A stretch of DNA of 64,000 nucleotides, taken from NCBI GenBank assembly GCA_024398135.1, contig CP073750.1:1984001-2048000 (forward strand). The letters are read 5' to 3'. The stretch is from a bacterium SCSIO 12643 (GTDB taxonomy: Bacteria > Bacteroidota > Bacteroidia > Flavobacteriales_G > Salibacteraceae). The notes beneath the pieces were generated by a model. The model saw nothing but the letters and a program-made list of their open reading frames with translations. It searched no databases and was not told the origin of the DNA. The position numbers and the translations under genes were made by a program. Positions within the stretch are counted from its first letter, which is position 1. Every line of letters begins with the position of its first letter. Shown here one piece after another: positions 52,777 through 62,976 of the stretch.

Positions 52777-53562
52777 TTATAAACATGGAGTTCTGCCCCC
52801 ATCAACAGGAATATTGATTCCGTTGATGTAGCTTGCAGCTGGAGAAGCTAAAAATGCGACAGCATTTGCAACCTCTTCTGGTTGTGCGATTCTTTTCATC
52901 GGAACAGCAGCAGCCATTTGAGCCAATATTTCATCTGTAGATTGTCCGGTTTTAGCAGATTTATTTTCCGCAATAGATTGTAATCTGACTGTATTCGTAG
53001 CACCAGGTAAAACATTATTTACTGTGATGTTATATTGTCCTAATTCATTTGCCAATGTTTTAGACCAGTTACCTACCGCACCGCGAATGGTATTAGAAAC
53101 ACCTAAACCGTTTAATGGCGCTTTTACCGAAGTGGAAATGATATTCACAATTCTACCAAAACCATAATCTTTCATTCCGGGTACTAGAGATTGCGCGAGA
53201 ATTTGGTTAGCGATAAGGTGCTGATTAAAAGCAACTCTATATGCTTCAGGATTGGCATCAATAGCGAGTCCCCCAGCAGGTCCACCTGTATTATTTACCA
53301 GGATATGCACGGGTTTCTCATCAGCAATAAATTGATCAACTACTTCTTTTAGTGCAGATGGATCAGAGAAGTCTGCGGATAAGTAACTATGTTGAACACC
53401 GTTTGCTGGTAGTTTTGCTACTTCTGCTTCCAGTTTTTCTTTATTTCGAGCAACCAAAATGACCTCCGCGCCCATTTGTGCCAATTCTTCTGCAACAGCA
53501 CGTCCTATACCCTGTGTACTTCCACACACCATAGCACGTTTTCCAGTTAAATCTAGATTCAT
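52777..53562 (-). CDS. Short-chain dehydrogenase/reductase with atypical active site
   Basis: A 261-aa Rossmann-fold SDR starting at the ATG at 53562; the longer frame adds an unsupported leader. The nucleotide motif GSTQGIG and the NNTGG element are present, as is the C-terminal [17 protein letters not shown] and GINIPVDGG. The catalytic Ser143 fits, but the usual Tyr-x3-Lys is replaced: at its position stands SNTIR (Ser156, Arg160). So normal SDR oxidoreduction is uncertain. It is divergent from the two kynurenine-pathway genes, with a TACATTTG box at 53584-53591 on the minus strand, and may act in the same pathway (inference). Confidence 0.82.
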   Translation of the reverse strand: MNLDLTGKRAMVCGSTQGIGRAVAEELAQMGAEVILVARNKEKLEAEVAKLPANGVQHSYLSADFSDPSALKEVVDQFIADEKPVHILVNNTGGPAGGLAIDANPEAYRVAFNQHLIANQILAQSLVPGMKDYGFGRIVNIISTSVKAPLNGLGVSNTIRGAVGNWSKTLANELGQYNITVNNVLPGATNTVRLQSIAENKSAKTGQSTDEILAQMAAAVPMKRIAQPEEVANAVAFLASPAASYINGINIPVDGGRTPCL

Positions 53563-53715
53563 TGTTTTTGATTTTTGTACGGACAAATGTAACAGAAGAA
53601 GTAAAGAATAGAATAGTGAATGAGAATAAGAATATATTTTTTGCTGACCGATTATTAAACTAGTCCAGAAAAAACGATTCCTTTCCTTACTTTTACCGAC
53701 ATAAAACAAATTCAA

Positions 53716-54246
53716 ATGGCAGTAGCAAGACCTTTTAATTTATGGCAGTGGATAGAGGATAATAAAGACCTATTAAAGCCGCCAGTGAGTAATAAAAACT
53801 TGTATGTAGATTCCGGTGATTATATTGTAATGATTGTTGGTGGACCTAATGCGAGGAAGGATTATCATTTTAACGAAACAGAAGAATTGTTTTTTCAATT
53901 AAAAGGAGATATCAATGTAAGAATTCAGGAAAACGGTAAAGCTGTTGATGTGGCGATTAAAGAAGGTGAAATGTTCCTTTTACCTGCCAGAATTCCACAT
54001 TCACCTATGCGAGGTGAAAATACTGTTGGATTAGTGATAGAAAGAAAAAGAGGTGGCGATCTAAAGGATGGATTGATGTGGTTTTGCGATAACTGTAACA
54101 ACAATTTGCATAAAGTATTCTTTCCTTTAGAAAATGTAGAAAGAGACTTTTTACCAAGGTTTAAAGAGTACTATGCCTCTGAAGATTTAAGAACATGTGA
54201 TAAGTGTGGACATATGATGGAAACTGATCCACGATTTGTAGAATAA
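53716..54246 (+). CDS. nbaC: 3-hydroxyanthranilate 3,4-dioxygenase
   Basis: Opens the ring of 3-hydroxyanthranilate in the kynurenine route of tryptophan breakdown, giving aminocarboxymuconate semialdehyde. It has 176 aa, a cupin. The iron ligands are H51, E57 ([11 protein letters not shown]) and H95 (ARIPHSPMR). The C-terminal rubredoxin-like iron site of the bacterial enzyme is present: C124/C127 (CDNC) and C161/C164 (CDKC). It is followed after 24 bases by the ACMSD-like gene, so the product of one is the substrate of the next. Confidence 0.95.
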   Translation: MAVARPFNLWQWIEDNKDLLKPPVSNKNLYVDSGDYIVMIVGGPNARKDYHFNETEELFFQLKGDINVRIQENGKAVDVAIKEGEMFLLPARIPHSPMRGENTVGLVIERKRGGDLKDGLMWFCDNCNNNLHKVFFPLENVERDFLPRFKEYYASEDLRTCDKCGHMMETDPRFVE

Positions 54247-54270
54247 TTAATCACCACTAGAAAAAATAAG

Positions 54271-55296
54271 ATGACAGATTATACGGGATTAAAGATAGAT
54301 ACCCATACGCACATCATGCCCCGCCATATTCCTGATTTTGCTAAGAAATTTGGGTATGAAGGTTTTATAATGTTACATCATCACGATCATGATGATAATG
54401 TGGACATGATGCAAGGTGACAAGTTTTTTAGAACGGTGGAGCCAAATTGTTTCGATGCGCATACTAGAATCAATGATTACAAAAAGTCTGGCACTCAAGT
54501 TCAGGTGATATGTACCGTACCAGTATTGTTTGCATACTTTGCTAAGCCAGAGCACGGCTATGAAGTGGCGAAGTTTTTAAATGATGATATTGCGCAAACT
54601 GTACATGATAATCCTAAACATTATATCGGATTAGGAACCTTACCTATGCAAGACGTGGATCTTTCGGTAAAGGAATTACATAGGATCAAGAAGATTGGTC
54701 TGGCTGGAATTCAAATTGGATCGAATATCAATGATTTGAATCTAAATGAAGAGGTGTTTTATCCTATATGGAAAACATGTCAGGAGTTAGGTTTAGCTAT
54801 TATGGTACACCCATGGAATATGATGGGCTTTGATCAGATCAGAAAGTACTGGCTGCCCTGGCTTGTAGGAATGCCTGCAGAAACTGCGCGTGCTGCTGCA
54901 TCTATGATTTTTGGAGGTGTATTTGATAAATTCCCGGAACTGAGAGTCATGTTTTCACATGCCGGAGGTTCATTGATCCCAACCATTGGAAGATTGGAGC
55001 ATGGTTTTAATTGCCGACCAGATTTGGTGGCTATTGATAATAAGAATAATCCTAGAAATTATCTGGGTAAGTTTTGGGTGGATAGTATTACACACGATCC
55101 GGATTTATTAAAATATATCATCGATAGAATAGGTACTGAGAGAATTACTTTAGGTAGTGACTATCCATTTCCATTAGGAGATCTTGAGATAGGTAAGTAT
55201 ATCCTGGATATGGGATTATCAAATAAACAAATCGAAGATATTTACTGTAATTCGCCATTAGAATGGCTAGGTTTAGATAAGTCTCAGTTTATGTAA
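54271..55296 (+). CDS. Aminocarboxymuconate-semialdehyde decarboxylase (ACMSD)
   Basis: Amidohydrolase-superfamily enzyme that decarboxylates the product of 3-hydroxyanthranilate dioxygenase, steering it to degradation instead of quinolinate/NAD. It has 341 aa. The metal-binding HxH is H12/H14 in IDTHTHIMP. Later family motifs are IMVHPWNMMG, MFSHAGGSLIP and ITLGSDYPFPLG. It is coupled in position with the dioxygenase (24-base gap) and followed four bases later by the patatin gene. Other kynurenine genes (kmo, kynU) are not in the window. Confidence 0.92.
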   Translation: MTDYTGLKIDTHTHIMPRHIPDFAKKFGYEGFIMLHHHDHDDNVDMMQGDKFFRTVEPNCFDAHTRINDYKKSGTQVQVICTVPVLFAYFAKPEHGYEVAKFLNDDIAQTVHDNPKHYIGLGTLPMQDVDLSVKELHRIKKIGLAGIQIGSNINDLNLNEEVFYPIWKTCQELGLAIMVHPWNMMGFDQIRKYWLPWLVGMPAETARAAASMIFGGVFDKFPELRVMFSHAGGSLIPTIGRLEHGFNCRPDLVAIDNKNNPRNYLGKFWVDSITHDPDLLKYIIDRIGTERITLGSDYPFPLGDLEIGKYILDMGLSNKQIEDIYCNSPLEWLGLDKSQFM

Positions 55297-55299
55297 AAA

Positions 55300-57633
55300 A
55301 TGAAAAAAACGCTACTACTTGCTTTTTGTCTCTTGATTTTAGGAAATGTATTTGCTCAAAATCAAGAGAAGAATGAAAGCAGACCAAAAATTGGTTTGGT
55401 TTTGAGTGGTGGTGGTGCAAAAGGTTTTGCGCATATCGGTGCAATCCAATTACTTGAAGAAGTCGGGATCATTCCTGATTACGTTACAGGAACCAGTATG
55501 GGTAGCATCGTTGGGGCGCTCTACGCAATGGGATACTCTGTTGAAGAAATGCGAAATATTTCGGATACAACGGATTGGACAGTTGTTTTGTCTAATACCG
55601 TCTCTTTAAAAGAAGTTACCGTAGCAGAAAAACCTTACTATGGTACTTTTCTAACCGAACTAGATGTTAAGAAATCAGGAGTTTCACTTCCTGGAGGTCT
55701 GATAGAAGGACAAAACCTTCTACAAACTTTATCTGGATTGACTTACCCAGTACATGGGATAGAAAGCTTTGAAGATTTTCCAATTCCTTTCACATGCGTT
55801 GCCACGGATATTGTGAATGGAGTACCTGTTGCATTAAACGAAGGTGATATTACGACAGCTATTCGTGCAAGCATGGCTATTCCAACAGCATTTACCCCTG
55901 TGGAATATGATTCGTTGTTACTGATCGATGGAGGATGGACAAGGAACTTACCCGTTCAGGAAGCTAAGGATATGGGAGCGGATATTATTATATCCGTAGA
56001 CGTGGGTGCTCCGCTCAAAGAGAAAGATGAGTTGCAAAGTATGATCTCTATTTTAGATCAAACTGCGTGGCTTTTAAGTGTTCAAGACACAAAAAAGCAA
56101 CTTGAGATGAGCGATTATGTGATAAAACCTCAGGTTGGCGGATTCTCCACTTTTGCATTTGATCAAGCGGATACGATCATTAATATGGGATATATAGAGG
56201 CTGCAAAGCAAAAGGCAGTTTTTGAGGCATTGGCCAAGAAAATATATCCTAATGGAAGAAATGAGGTCAAAATTGAGAAGCCCAATACGGATTCTGCTTT
56301 TGTGATTTCAGACATTAAGGTAACCGGATGCAAACTGACTTCGGAAAAATTTGTAAAAGGGCGATTAAATCTATTAAGAAAGGGGAAGGTATCAGTTAAA
56401 GAGGTTGAAAGGGAAATCGGTTTATTGTACGGGTCGATGTACTATAAAAAAGTAGGTTTTGATGTGATCCCTACTACGGATTCCACCCAGGTTTTATACG
56501 TCAAGGTTGTAGAAGATAATCCGGCTAAATTGAAGCTATCATTTTACTACGATAATGAGAATAGTTTGGGATTAAATGTCAATTTTACATTAAGAAATCT
56601 ACTATTAAAAAATTCAAGATTAATTTTTGATGGTTTTATATCTGAAAACCCAATTTTCGGATTGAAATATTTAAAGTACATCGGAATTGATCAAAAAGGG
56701 TTTGTATATGCGGAAGCCGAGGGGACCAAAGATTCCAGATTTACAGGGACTAACTTATATGGGCAACCGAGTGATTTTAATTATCAGGAATTTATTGGGA
56801 GTGTTGGGGTCGCGTATACCATAAATAATAGTTGGATTTTTGGTTTGGAAACAGGGATTCTAACCGCCAGAGCAAGACCAACATCTAATCCGGATAGTTT
56901 GATTAAAGACTTGCAGCAAACAGCTTATCCGTTACGTGCTTATGTAAATCTGAACACATTAGATCGTGCGGTTTTCCCGACCAGAGGAACCCGAATTTTC
57001 GCATCAGCCAGTTACAATTTTGATATTAAAATGAAGGCCAGGTTACAACCGGATGTCACTAGTATTACGCCAGAACAAATCAATCAAGGCTTACAAGTTG
57101 ATCCTTATTTTTCCTACCAACTCTCCATGCAGCAGTTTTTACCTGTGCTTCCCAAATTGTCATTGTATTTAGATGGTAAATTAGATTTTTCGAGTTCTAC
57201 CGATATTGGTTTTAATGATTACGCAAAAGTTGGAGGGATTGCACCGATTTTAAAAACTGGAACACCATTTTGGGGATTAAAACGAAACGAAATTGCTTTG
57301 GTCCAAATGGCGACACTGTCTTTTGGTTTTCAATGGAATGTGGCGGGAGCATTGTATTTTAGAGGGAAGTTGAATTATTTAAATTCTAAATATCCCATGG
57401 CGCTTTTTGTAAAAGATGAAACTCCTACACTTTATGTAGAATCTCAAGATCCTTATAAGTTTAAATATAAAGATGAATATCTGGAAGAGATTTGGGGATT
57501 TGGAGGAGAATTGGCATATAACTCTCCAATAGGACCTATCCGAGCGTTGGTTCATTATAGTCCTAAAGCGAATGTGGCGCATTTCTTTATGGGGATAGGC
57601 TACAATATATTTAAGTCTAGAGGAGATTATTAA
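55300..57633 (+). CDS. Patatin-like phospholipase fused to an outer-membrane barrel
   Basis: A 777-aa exported protein. After the signal peptide (cleavage near VFAQ20) comes a patatin domain (about 30-320): the glycine-rich oxyanion loop LSGGGAKGFAHIG, nucleophile Ser66 in GTSMG, and catalytic Asp210 in LLIDGGW. A POTRA-like segment (about 335-400) and a BamA/Omp85-like C-terminal barrel (about 410-777) follow, the layout of PlpD-type self-exported phospholipases. Such fused forms are common in Bacteroidota. It starts four bases after the ACMSD stop, so it may be transcribed with it, though a functional link is not clear. Confidence 0.9.
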   Translation: MKKTLLLAFCLLILGNVFAQNQEKNESRPKIGLVLSGGGAKGFAHIGAIQLLEEVGIIPDYVTGTSMGSIVGALYAMGYSVEEMRNISDTTDWTVVLSNTVSLKEVTVAEKPYYGTFLTELDVKKSGVSLPGGLIEGQNLLQTLSGLTYPVHGIESFEDFPIPFTCVATDIVNGVPVALNEGDITTAIRASMAIPTAFTPVEYDSLLLIDGGWTRNLPVQEAKDMGADIIISVDVGAPLKEKDELQSMISILDQTAWLLSVQDTKKQLEMSDYVIKPQVGGFSTFAFDQADTIINMGYIEAAKQKAVFEALAKKIYPNGRNEVKIEKPNTDSAFVISDIKVTGCKLTSEKFVKGRLNLLRKGKVSVKEVEREIGLLYGSMYYKKVGFDVIPTTDSTQVLYVKVVEDNPAKLKLSFYYDNENSLGLNVNFTLRNLLLKNSRLIFDGFISENPIFGLKYLKYIGIDQKGFVYAEAEGTKDSRFTGTNLYGQPSDFNYQEFIGSVGVAYTINNSWIFGLETGILTARARPTSNPDSLIKDLQQTAYPLRAYVNLNTLDRAVFPTRGTRIFASASYNFDIKMKARLQPDVTSITPEQINQGLQVDPYFSYQLSMQQFLPVLPKLSLYLDGKLDFSSSTDIGFNDYAKVGGIAPILKTGTPFWGLKRNEIALVQMATLSFGFQWNVAGALYFRGKLNYLNSKYPMALFVKDETPTLYVESQDPYKFKYKDEYLEEIWGFGGELAYNSPIGPIRALVHYSPKANVAHFFMGIGYNIFKSRGDY

Positions 57634-57702
57634 GTCGATCTCCTATTGTTTCAATAACAAGAACATAAGAAAATACAATACTTAAACCCCAATATTAAGT
57701 TG

Positions 57703-57731
57703 TTGTTAACTCTTTCTTTATATTACTTTTG
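57703..57731 (+). promoter_or_regulatory. Promoter for the PurF-like gene
   Basis: TTG at 57703-57705, an 18-base spacer, TACTTTTG at 57724-57731; a full consensus match 18 bases before the ATG at 57750. Confidence 0.72.
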
Positions 57732-57749
57732 CAGCTCAAATCGTGATAT

Positions 57750-59651
57750 ATGAGTGATGCCATCCAACATGAATGCGGTATAGCATTCGTCAGACTGTTA
57801 AAGCCATTAACTTATTATAAAAAAAAGTACGGAACGTCTTTTTATGGATTGAATAAGATGTATCTCCTCATGGAGAAACAGCACAATAGAGGGCAGGATG
57901 GAGTAGGTTTAGCGAATATTAAGCTAAACATGAATCCGGGACAACGATACATTTCCAGACACAGATCGGTAGATAATCAACCTATTAAAGATGTTTTTGA
58001 GCATGTTCATTCTCGTTTTAAAAAATATGAGAGTGATGAGCCATCAAAACTTCAAGATGTAGAATGGTTAAAGCAAAATGAAGGTTTTACCGGAGAAGTA
58101 TTTTTAGGACATTTAAGATATGGAACTTACGGTAAGAATTCTATTGAAGCATGTCATCCATTTTTAAGACAAAACAACTGGATGACCAGAAATCTGGTTT
58201 TAGCAGGGAACTTTAATTTGACCAATGTGGATGAGTTATTCGATATTCTGGTTCGAATTGGTCAGCATCCAAAAGAAAAAGCAGATACAGTTACTGTAAT
58301 GGAAAAAATCGGTCACTTTTTGGATGTAGAAAATCAGGAGTTATTCGATAAATACAAAACATTGGGTTATAGCAATCAGGAAATTACCAGTTTGATTGCG
58401 AAAAACCTGAATGTTGCTAATATACTAAGACGCGCATCAGAAGAGTGGGATGGAGGATACTTAATGTCCGGTATTATTGGGCATGGAGATGCATTTGCAT
58501 TTCGAGATCCAAATGGCATTCGTCCGGCATATTATTACCAGGATGATGAGGTTGTCGTTGTGGCTTCCGAGCGCCCTGCAATTCAGACGACATTCAATGT
58601 AGGATACGAAGATGTTCAGGAATTAGAAAGAGGGAAAGCTTTAATCGTTAAAGCAGATGGTGAAGTATCATTTGAACAAATTTTAGAACCAAGAGAAAAC
58701 CTGGCTTGTTCATTCGAAAGAATCTATTTCTCAAGAGGATCCGATAGAGAGATTTATCAGGAGCGACAGCAATTAGGAAAGAACATTTTTCCTAAGATTA
58801 TGGAAAGTGTTCAGGGTGATTTTAAAAACACCGTTTTTTCATTTATTCCAAATACTGCAGAGGTATCATTCTTTGGTTTGATGCGTGCTGCAAATGAATA
58901 TTTGAATGAATATAAAGCAAAAGAGATTGCCAAATTAGGTGATGCGGCAACTCCGGAGAAAATCAATGAGATACTGGCCCTGGCTCCAAGGATGGATAAG
59001 TTAGCCATCAAAGATGCGAAGCTAAGAACGTTTATTACGCAAGATGAAGGACGTAATGATCTAGTAGCTCACGTATATGATGTGTCTTATGGGGTAGTGC
59101 AAAACCGAAAAGATACTTTGGTGATGATTGACGATTCCATTGTTCGTGGAACTACATTAAAGCAAAGTATTTTAAGAATATTGGATACTTTACATCCAAA
59201 AAAGATCATTATTGTGTCGTCTGCACCTCAGATTCGTTATCCGGATTGTTATGGTATTGATATGGCTAAAATGGGAGATTTTATTGCATTCCGTGCAGCT
59301 GTGGCTTTACTAGAAGATAGAGGTCAATCTGATTTATTGGATAAAGTCTATAAGAAATGTAAAGCACAAGAGACTTTACCAAAAGAGCAGATCAAGAATT
59401 ATGTGAAGGAAGTATACGATCCGTTTACGGCTGAAGAAATTTCTGCTAAAATTGCAGAATTGGTAACACCTGCAGATATTGATGCTGAGGTAGAGGTTAT
59501 TTATCAAGGTCTAGAGGGCTTAAAAGATGCGTGCCCTAAGAATCCTGGAGATTGGTATTTCTCTGGCGACTATCCAACACCAGGTGGATTTAAAGTGGTG
59601 AATAAAGCATTCATTAACTACATGGAAGGTAGTAACGAAAGAGCGTATTAA
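57750..59651 (+). CDS. Amidophosphoribosyltransferase-like enzyme, long form
   Basis: A 633-aa enzyme of the glutamine PRPP amidotransferase (PurF) family, which makes phosphoribosylamine in purine synthesis. The N-terminal glutaminase domain starts after an eight-residue leader, with Cys9 in HECGIAF as the probable N-terminal nucleophile once the leader is removed. RGQDGVG and HLRYGTYG follow. The PRPP loop VMIDDSIVRGTTLKQS is intact. At over 600 aa it is about 120 residues longer than ordinary PurF, with extra segments in the C-terminal half. Bacteroidota often have this form beside a canonical PurF. It has its own promoter and terminator. Confidence 0.85.
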   Translation: MSDAIQHECGIAFVRLLKPLTYYKKKYGTSFYGLNKMYLLMEKQHNRGQDGVGLANIKLNMNPGQRYISRHRSVDNQPIKDVFEHVHSRFKKYESDEPSKLQDVEWLKQNEGFTGEVFLGHLRYGTYGKNSIEACHPFLRQNNWMTRNLVLAGNFNLTNVDELFDILVRIGQHPKEKADTVTVMEKIGHFLDVENQELFDKYKTLGYSNQEITSLIAKNLNVANILRRASEEWDGGYLMSGIIGHGDAFAFRDPNGIRPAYYYQDDEVVVVASERPAIQTTFNVGYEDVQELERGKALIVKADGEVSFEQILEPRENLACSFERIYFSRGSDREIYQERQQLGKNIFPKIMESVQGDFKNTVFSFIPNTAEVSFFGLMRAANEYLNEYKAKEIAKLGDAATPEKINEILALAPRMDKLAIKDAKLRTFITQDEGRNDLVAHVYDVSYGVVQNRKDTLVMIDDSIVRGTTLKQSILRILDTLHPKKIIIVSSAPQIRYPDCYGIDMAKMGDFIAFRAAVALLEDRGQSDLLDKVYKKCKAQETLPKEQIKNYVKEVYDPFTAEEISAKIAELVTPADIDAEVEVIYQGLEGLKDACPKNPGDWYFSGDYPTPGGFKVVNKAFINYMEGSNERAY

Positions 59652-59677
59652 ACGTTCTGGAATTTTAAATATTAGGG

Positions 59678-59703
59678 AAGCCTCACATGTAAATGTGGGG
59701 CTT
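59678..59703. terminator. Bidirectional terminator
   Basis: Stem AAGCCTCACAT/ATGTGGGGCTT (one T-G pair), loop GTAA, followed by a T run. It lies between the convergent PurF-like gene and the polyprenyl synthase gene ending at 59706. Confidence 0.85.
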
Positions 59704-59705
59704 TT

Positions 59706-60680
59706 TTATTTCTTACGATTAATGGTATAATCTACCAATTCAATTAGAGAATCTTTAGCCTGTCCATCAGGAAAATGAACCAGTCTGGCTTTTGCACTAT
59801 CCGCAAATTCCATCATCTTAGCTTTGGTGTGTTCTATGCCTCCACTTTTCAAAACGTACTGAATGACCTCATTTACTTTTTGAGAGTTTTCGTTGTGATT
59901 TTTAATGATTCGGATTAATCGACTTCGATCTGATTTAGGCGCATTATTTAGTGCGTAAATCATAGGTAAGGTCATCTTCTTTTCTTTGATGTCAATACCA
60001 GTAGGTTTTCCGATTTTGGAACCTTCACCAAAATCAAACAAGTCATCTTTTAGCTGGAACGCCATACCCACATCATTACCAAATAGACGTGCTTCTTTAA
60101 TCATTTTTTCATTCCCACCAGAAGAGGCCACGCCTGCTGCACAACATGCTGCAATTAAAGTTGCAGTTTTCTGACGAATAATATCGTAATAGATATTCTC
60201 ATCAAAATTGAGATTACGCGTTTTCTCCATTTGAAGTAACTCGCCCTCACTCATTTCTTTCACTGCATTTGCTACGATTTTAAGAATAGCAAACTCGTCA
60301 TTGTTCAATGCTACTAATAAACCTCTTGAAAGTAAATAATCGCCAACCAGAACGGCTATCTTATTTTTCCATAATGCATTAATGGAAAAGAAACCTCTAC
60401 GCTCGTAGGAAACATCCACTACATCATCATGAACTAAAGTCGCAGTATGTAGGAGTTCTATGAGTGAAGCTGCTGTGTATGTGGAATCTGTAATCTGATT
60501 CGCCATTTTAGCAGAGAGAAAAACAAACAACGGACGCATCTGTTTTCCTTTGCGCTTGATAATATAATGCATGATTTTGTCAAGTAAGGATACTCGACTT
60601 TTCATGGACTCCCTGAACTTGGATTCAAATCCCGCCATTTCGGCTTCGACAGGAGCCTTTATTTTATCTAAAACACTCAT
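59706..60680 (-). CDS. Polyprenyl diphosphate synthase (long-chain type)
   Basis: Trans-prenyltransferase that extends farnesyl or geranylgeranyl diphosphate to make the side chain of menaquinone. It has 324 aa. The first Asp-rich motif is LVHDDVVDVSYERRG and the second is LKDDLFDFGEG; the PRKQMRPL-like start of the family is GKQMRPLF. The residue five before the first Asp motif is small (Ala), which usually permits a long product, consistent with an octaprenyl-type synthase (inference). A TATATTTG box lies at 60694-60701 on the minus strand. Confidence 0.92.
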   Translation of the reverse strand: MSVLDKIKAPVEAEMAGFESKFRESMKSRVSLLDKIMHYIIKRKGKQMRPLFVFLSAKMANQITDSTYTAASLIELLHTATLVHDDVVDVSYERRGFFSINALWKNKIAVLVGDYLLSRGLLVALNNDEFAILKIVANAVKEMSEGELLQMEKTRNLNFDENIYYDIIRQKTATLIAACCAAGVASSGGNEKMIKEARLFGNDVGMAFQLKDDLFDFGEGSKIGKPTGIDIKEKKMTLPMIYALNNAPKSDRSRLIRIIKNHNENSQKVNEVIQYVLKSGGIEHTKAKMMEFADSAKARLVHFPDGQAKDSLIELVDYTINRKK

Positions 60681-60745
60681 TTTAATTGGAACGCAAATAT
60701 AGGAGAAACACCAGTAATCATGGGTATGTAAATCTTGGATTCGAT

Positions 60746-61795
60746 TTATTTTAAAGCGGCCCCATTTTTATTGGCGAGCTGGCCACACGCTGCATCAATA
60801 TCATCCCCTCTACTTTTTCGAACCTGAGAGTCTACCCCTTTATATTTTAGGAACGCCTGAAATTCTTCGGTGGTCTGACGCGTACTTTTTGAGAAATCAG
60901 AATCATCAATGGAGTTATACTCAATGATGTTTACTTTGGAAGGCACCTGAGCACATAGATTTGCTAGTGCACGAACATCTTCTTTGGTATCGTTAAACCC
61001 TTTAAAAAGGATGTATTCAAATGTGATTTTGTTGCCTGTTTTTTGATAGAAATACTTCAGCGCATCCATTAACACATCCAAATTGTTGGATTCATTAATG
61101 GCCATGATCTTATCGCGTTTGCTATCCATAGCTGCATGGAGTGAAACAGCTAGATTGAATTTAACCTCATCATCGCCCAAACGTTTGATGGCTTTTGCAA
61201 TTCCAGCAGTAGAAACTGTCAATCTTCTGGATGCCATTCCGAGTCCTTCAGGAGAAGTGATTTTATCAATGGCACCTAGTAGGTTTCTATAGTTTAGCAA
61301 CGGTTCCCCCATCCCCATAAAGACGATATTGGTGAGTCCCTTTCCATAATGCTTTTTAGATTCGTCATTGATGATAGAAACCTGATCGTAGATTTCAGCC
61401 GCATCAATGTTTCGCATCATCTTAAGTTTACCGGTAGCACAAAAAGAACATGCTAAACTACAACCTACCTGAGAAGATACACAAGCGGTATTTCTGGTTT
61501 CGGTTGGAATTAAAACACCCTCAATGATTTTGTGATCATGTAGTTCTAAGGCATATTTAAATGTCCCGTCAATACTCTTTTGAGATTCGGCAATAGTTAC
61601 TGGAAGAATCTCAAAATGTTCATTCAGAATTTCGCGATGCTTCTTAGAAAGATTAAGCATCTCATCAAAAGTTTTGGCAGATTTATTCCAAAGCCAATTG
61701 TGAATTTGACGTGCTCTGAATTTTTCAAAACCATATTCGCTTGTATGAGAAATGATCTCATCAAGTGATAGTTTACGTATATCGATTTTAGACAT
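60746..61795 (-). CDS. rlmN: 23S rRNA (A2503-C2)/tRNA (A37-C2) methyltransferase RlmN
   Basis: Radical-SAM enzyme that methylates C2 of adenosine 2503 in 23S rRNA and A37 in some tRNAs. It has 349 aa. The iron-sulfur cluster motif is C112-x3-C116-x2-C119 in GCSLACSFCATG. The methyl-carrying cysteines match C105 (TACVSSQ) and C337 (DAACGQLA). It lies 38 bases downstream of queA on the same strand, so the two may be co-transcribed; both modify RNA. Confidence 0.96.
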   Translation of the reverse strand: MSKIDIRKLSLDEIISHTSEYGFEKFRARQIHNWLWNKSAKTFDEMLNLSKKHREILNEHFEILPVTIAESQKSIDGTFKYALELHDHKIIEGVLIPTETRNTACVSSQVGCSLACSFCATGKLKMMRNIDAAEIYDQVSIINDESKKHYGKGLTNIVFMGMGEPLLNYRNLLGAIDKITSPEGLGMASRRLTVSTAGIAKAIKRLGDDEVKFNLAVSLHAAMDSKRDKIMAINESNNLDVLMDALKYFYQKTGNKITFEYILFKGFNDTKEDVRALANLCAQVPSKVNIIEYNSIDDSDFSKSTRQTTEEFQAFLKYKGVDSQVRKSRGDDIDAACGQLANKNGAALK

Positions 61796-61832
61796 TTTTA
61801 TACCGAATACAACTGTTCAAGTTGTAAAATGC

Positions 61833-62882
61833 TTAGATGATAAGCATGGCGTCTCCATACGCCTGGAATCTGTATTTTTCTTTGATTGCTACATCATAAG
61901 CATGACGTACGTAATCATAATCTCCAAATGCCGCAACAGCCATCAATAGTGTGGAGTGCGAATTGTGGAAATTAGTGATCAAAGAATTTGCTACAGAAAA
62001 CTCATGTGGAGGGAACAAAAACTTGTTTGACCAGCCATCAAATGGTTTTAAATAACCATCTGTAGAAACTGTGGTTTCCAAACTACGTAAAACAGAAGTT
62101 CCAACTGCACAAACACGCTTCTTTTCGTTGATCGCACGATTTACGCGCTCTGCCGTTGTTTCCGGAACGATTAGTTTTTCGCTATCCATTTTGTGTTTCG
62201 TCAAGTCTTCTACCTCAACCTGACGGAAACTGCCTAAACTGGTATTGATCGTAAGGAAAGTGTAATCTACACCATGTAATTCCAGACGCTTCATCAAATT
62301 ACGGCTAAAGTGTAATCCAGCAGATGAAGGAGCTACTGCGCCTTCGTTTTTAGCGAAAATAGTTTGGTATCTATCTACATCCTCAGGTTCAACTTCACGC
62401 TTGATATAATCAGGAAGCGGAGTTTCTCCCATTTGGAAAATAAGTTCTTTGAATTCTTTATAATCACCATCAAATAAGAACCTTAAAGTTCTTCCTCTTG
62501 AAGTGGTGTTATCAATTACCTCAGCAACTAAATCATCATTTTCACCGAAGTATAATTTATTACCGATACGGATTTTACGTGCAGGATCTACTAAAACATC
62601 CCATAATCTGCTCTCGGCATTTAATTCGCGTAGTAAGAAAACTTCAATTCTTGCTCCGGTTTTTTCTTTGTTACCATACAATCTGGCAGGAAAAACCTTA
62701 GAATCATTCATGATCATCACATCACCTTCACCAAAATAATCCACGATATCTTTGAAGGTTTTGTGCTCGATTTCACCGGTATCACGATGCAAAACCATTA
62801 ATCTGGATTCATCTCTTTCTGGTGCTGGATATTGAGCAATTAACTCATCCGGAATATCAATCTTGAACTTTGTTAATTTCAT
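61833..62882 (-). CDS. queA: S-adenosylmethionine:tRNA ribosyltransferase-isomerase QueA
   Basis: Transfers and isomerises the ribose of SAM to 7-aminomethyl-7-deazaguanine in tRNA, making epoxyqueuosine. It has 349 aa. Typical motifs are [35 protein letters not shown] and GLHFSRNLM; the C-terminal [19 protein letters not shown] is diagnostic. A CAAAAATA (TATTTTTG on the minus strand) box lies at 62903-62910. It is upstream of rlmN and downstream of truB, a group of RNA-modification genes. Confidence 0.96.
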   Translation of the reverse strand: MKLTKFKIDIPDELIAQYPAPERDESRLMVLHRDTGEIEHKTFKDIVDYFGEGDVMIMNDSKVFPARLYGNKEKTGARIEVFLLRELNAESRLWDVLVDPARKIRIGNKLYFGENDDLVAEVIDNTTSRGRTLRFLFDGDYKEFKELIFQMGETPLPDYIKREVEPEDVDRYQTIFAKNEGAVAPSSAGLHFSRNLMKRLELHGVDYTFLTINTSLGSFRQVEVEDLTKHKMDSEKLIVPETTAERVNRAINEKKRVCAVGTSVLRSLETTVSTDGYLKPFDGWSNKFLFPPHEFSVANSLITNFHNSHSTLLMAVAAFGDYDYVRHAYDVAIKEKYRFQAYGDAMLII

Positions 62883-62976
62883 GCGAATTGTTTAAAAGTC
62901 TGCAAAAATATAAAATAACCTGTAATAAATCAGATGAAATAACTACTTATCATAGAGGTGAAAAGTAGATTTAATA

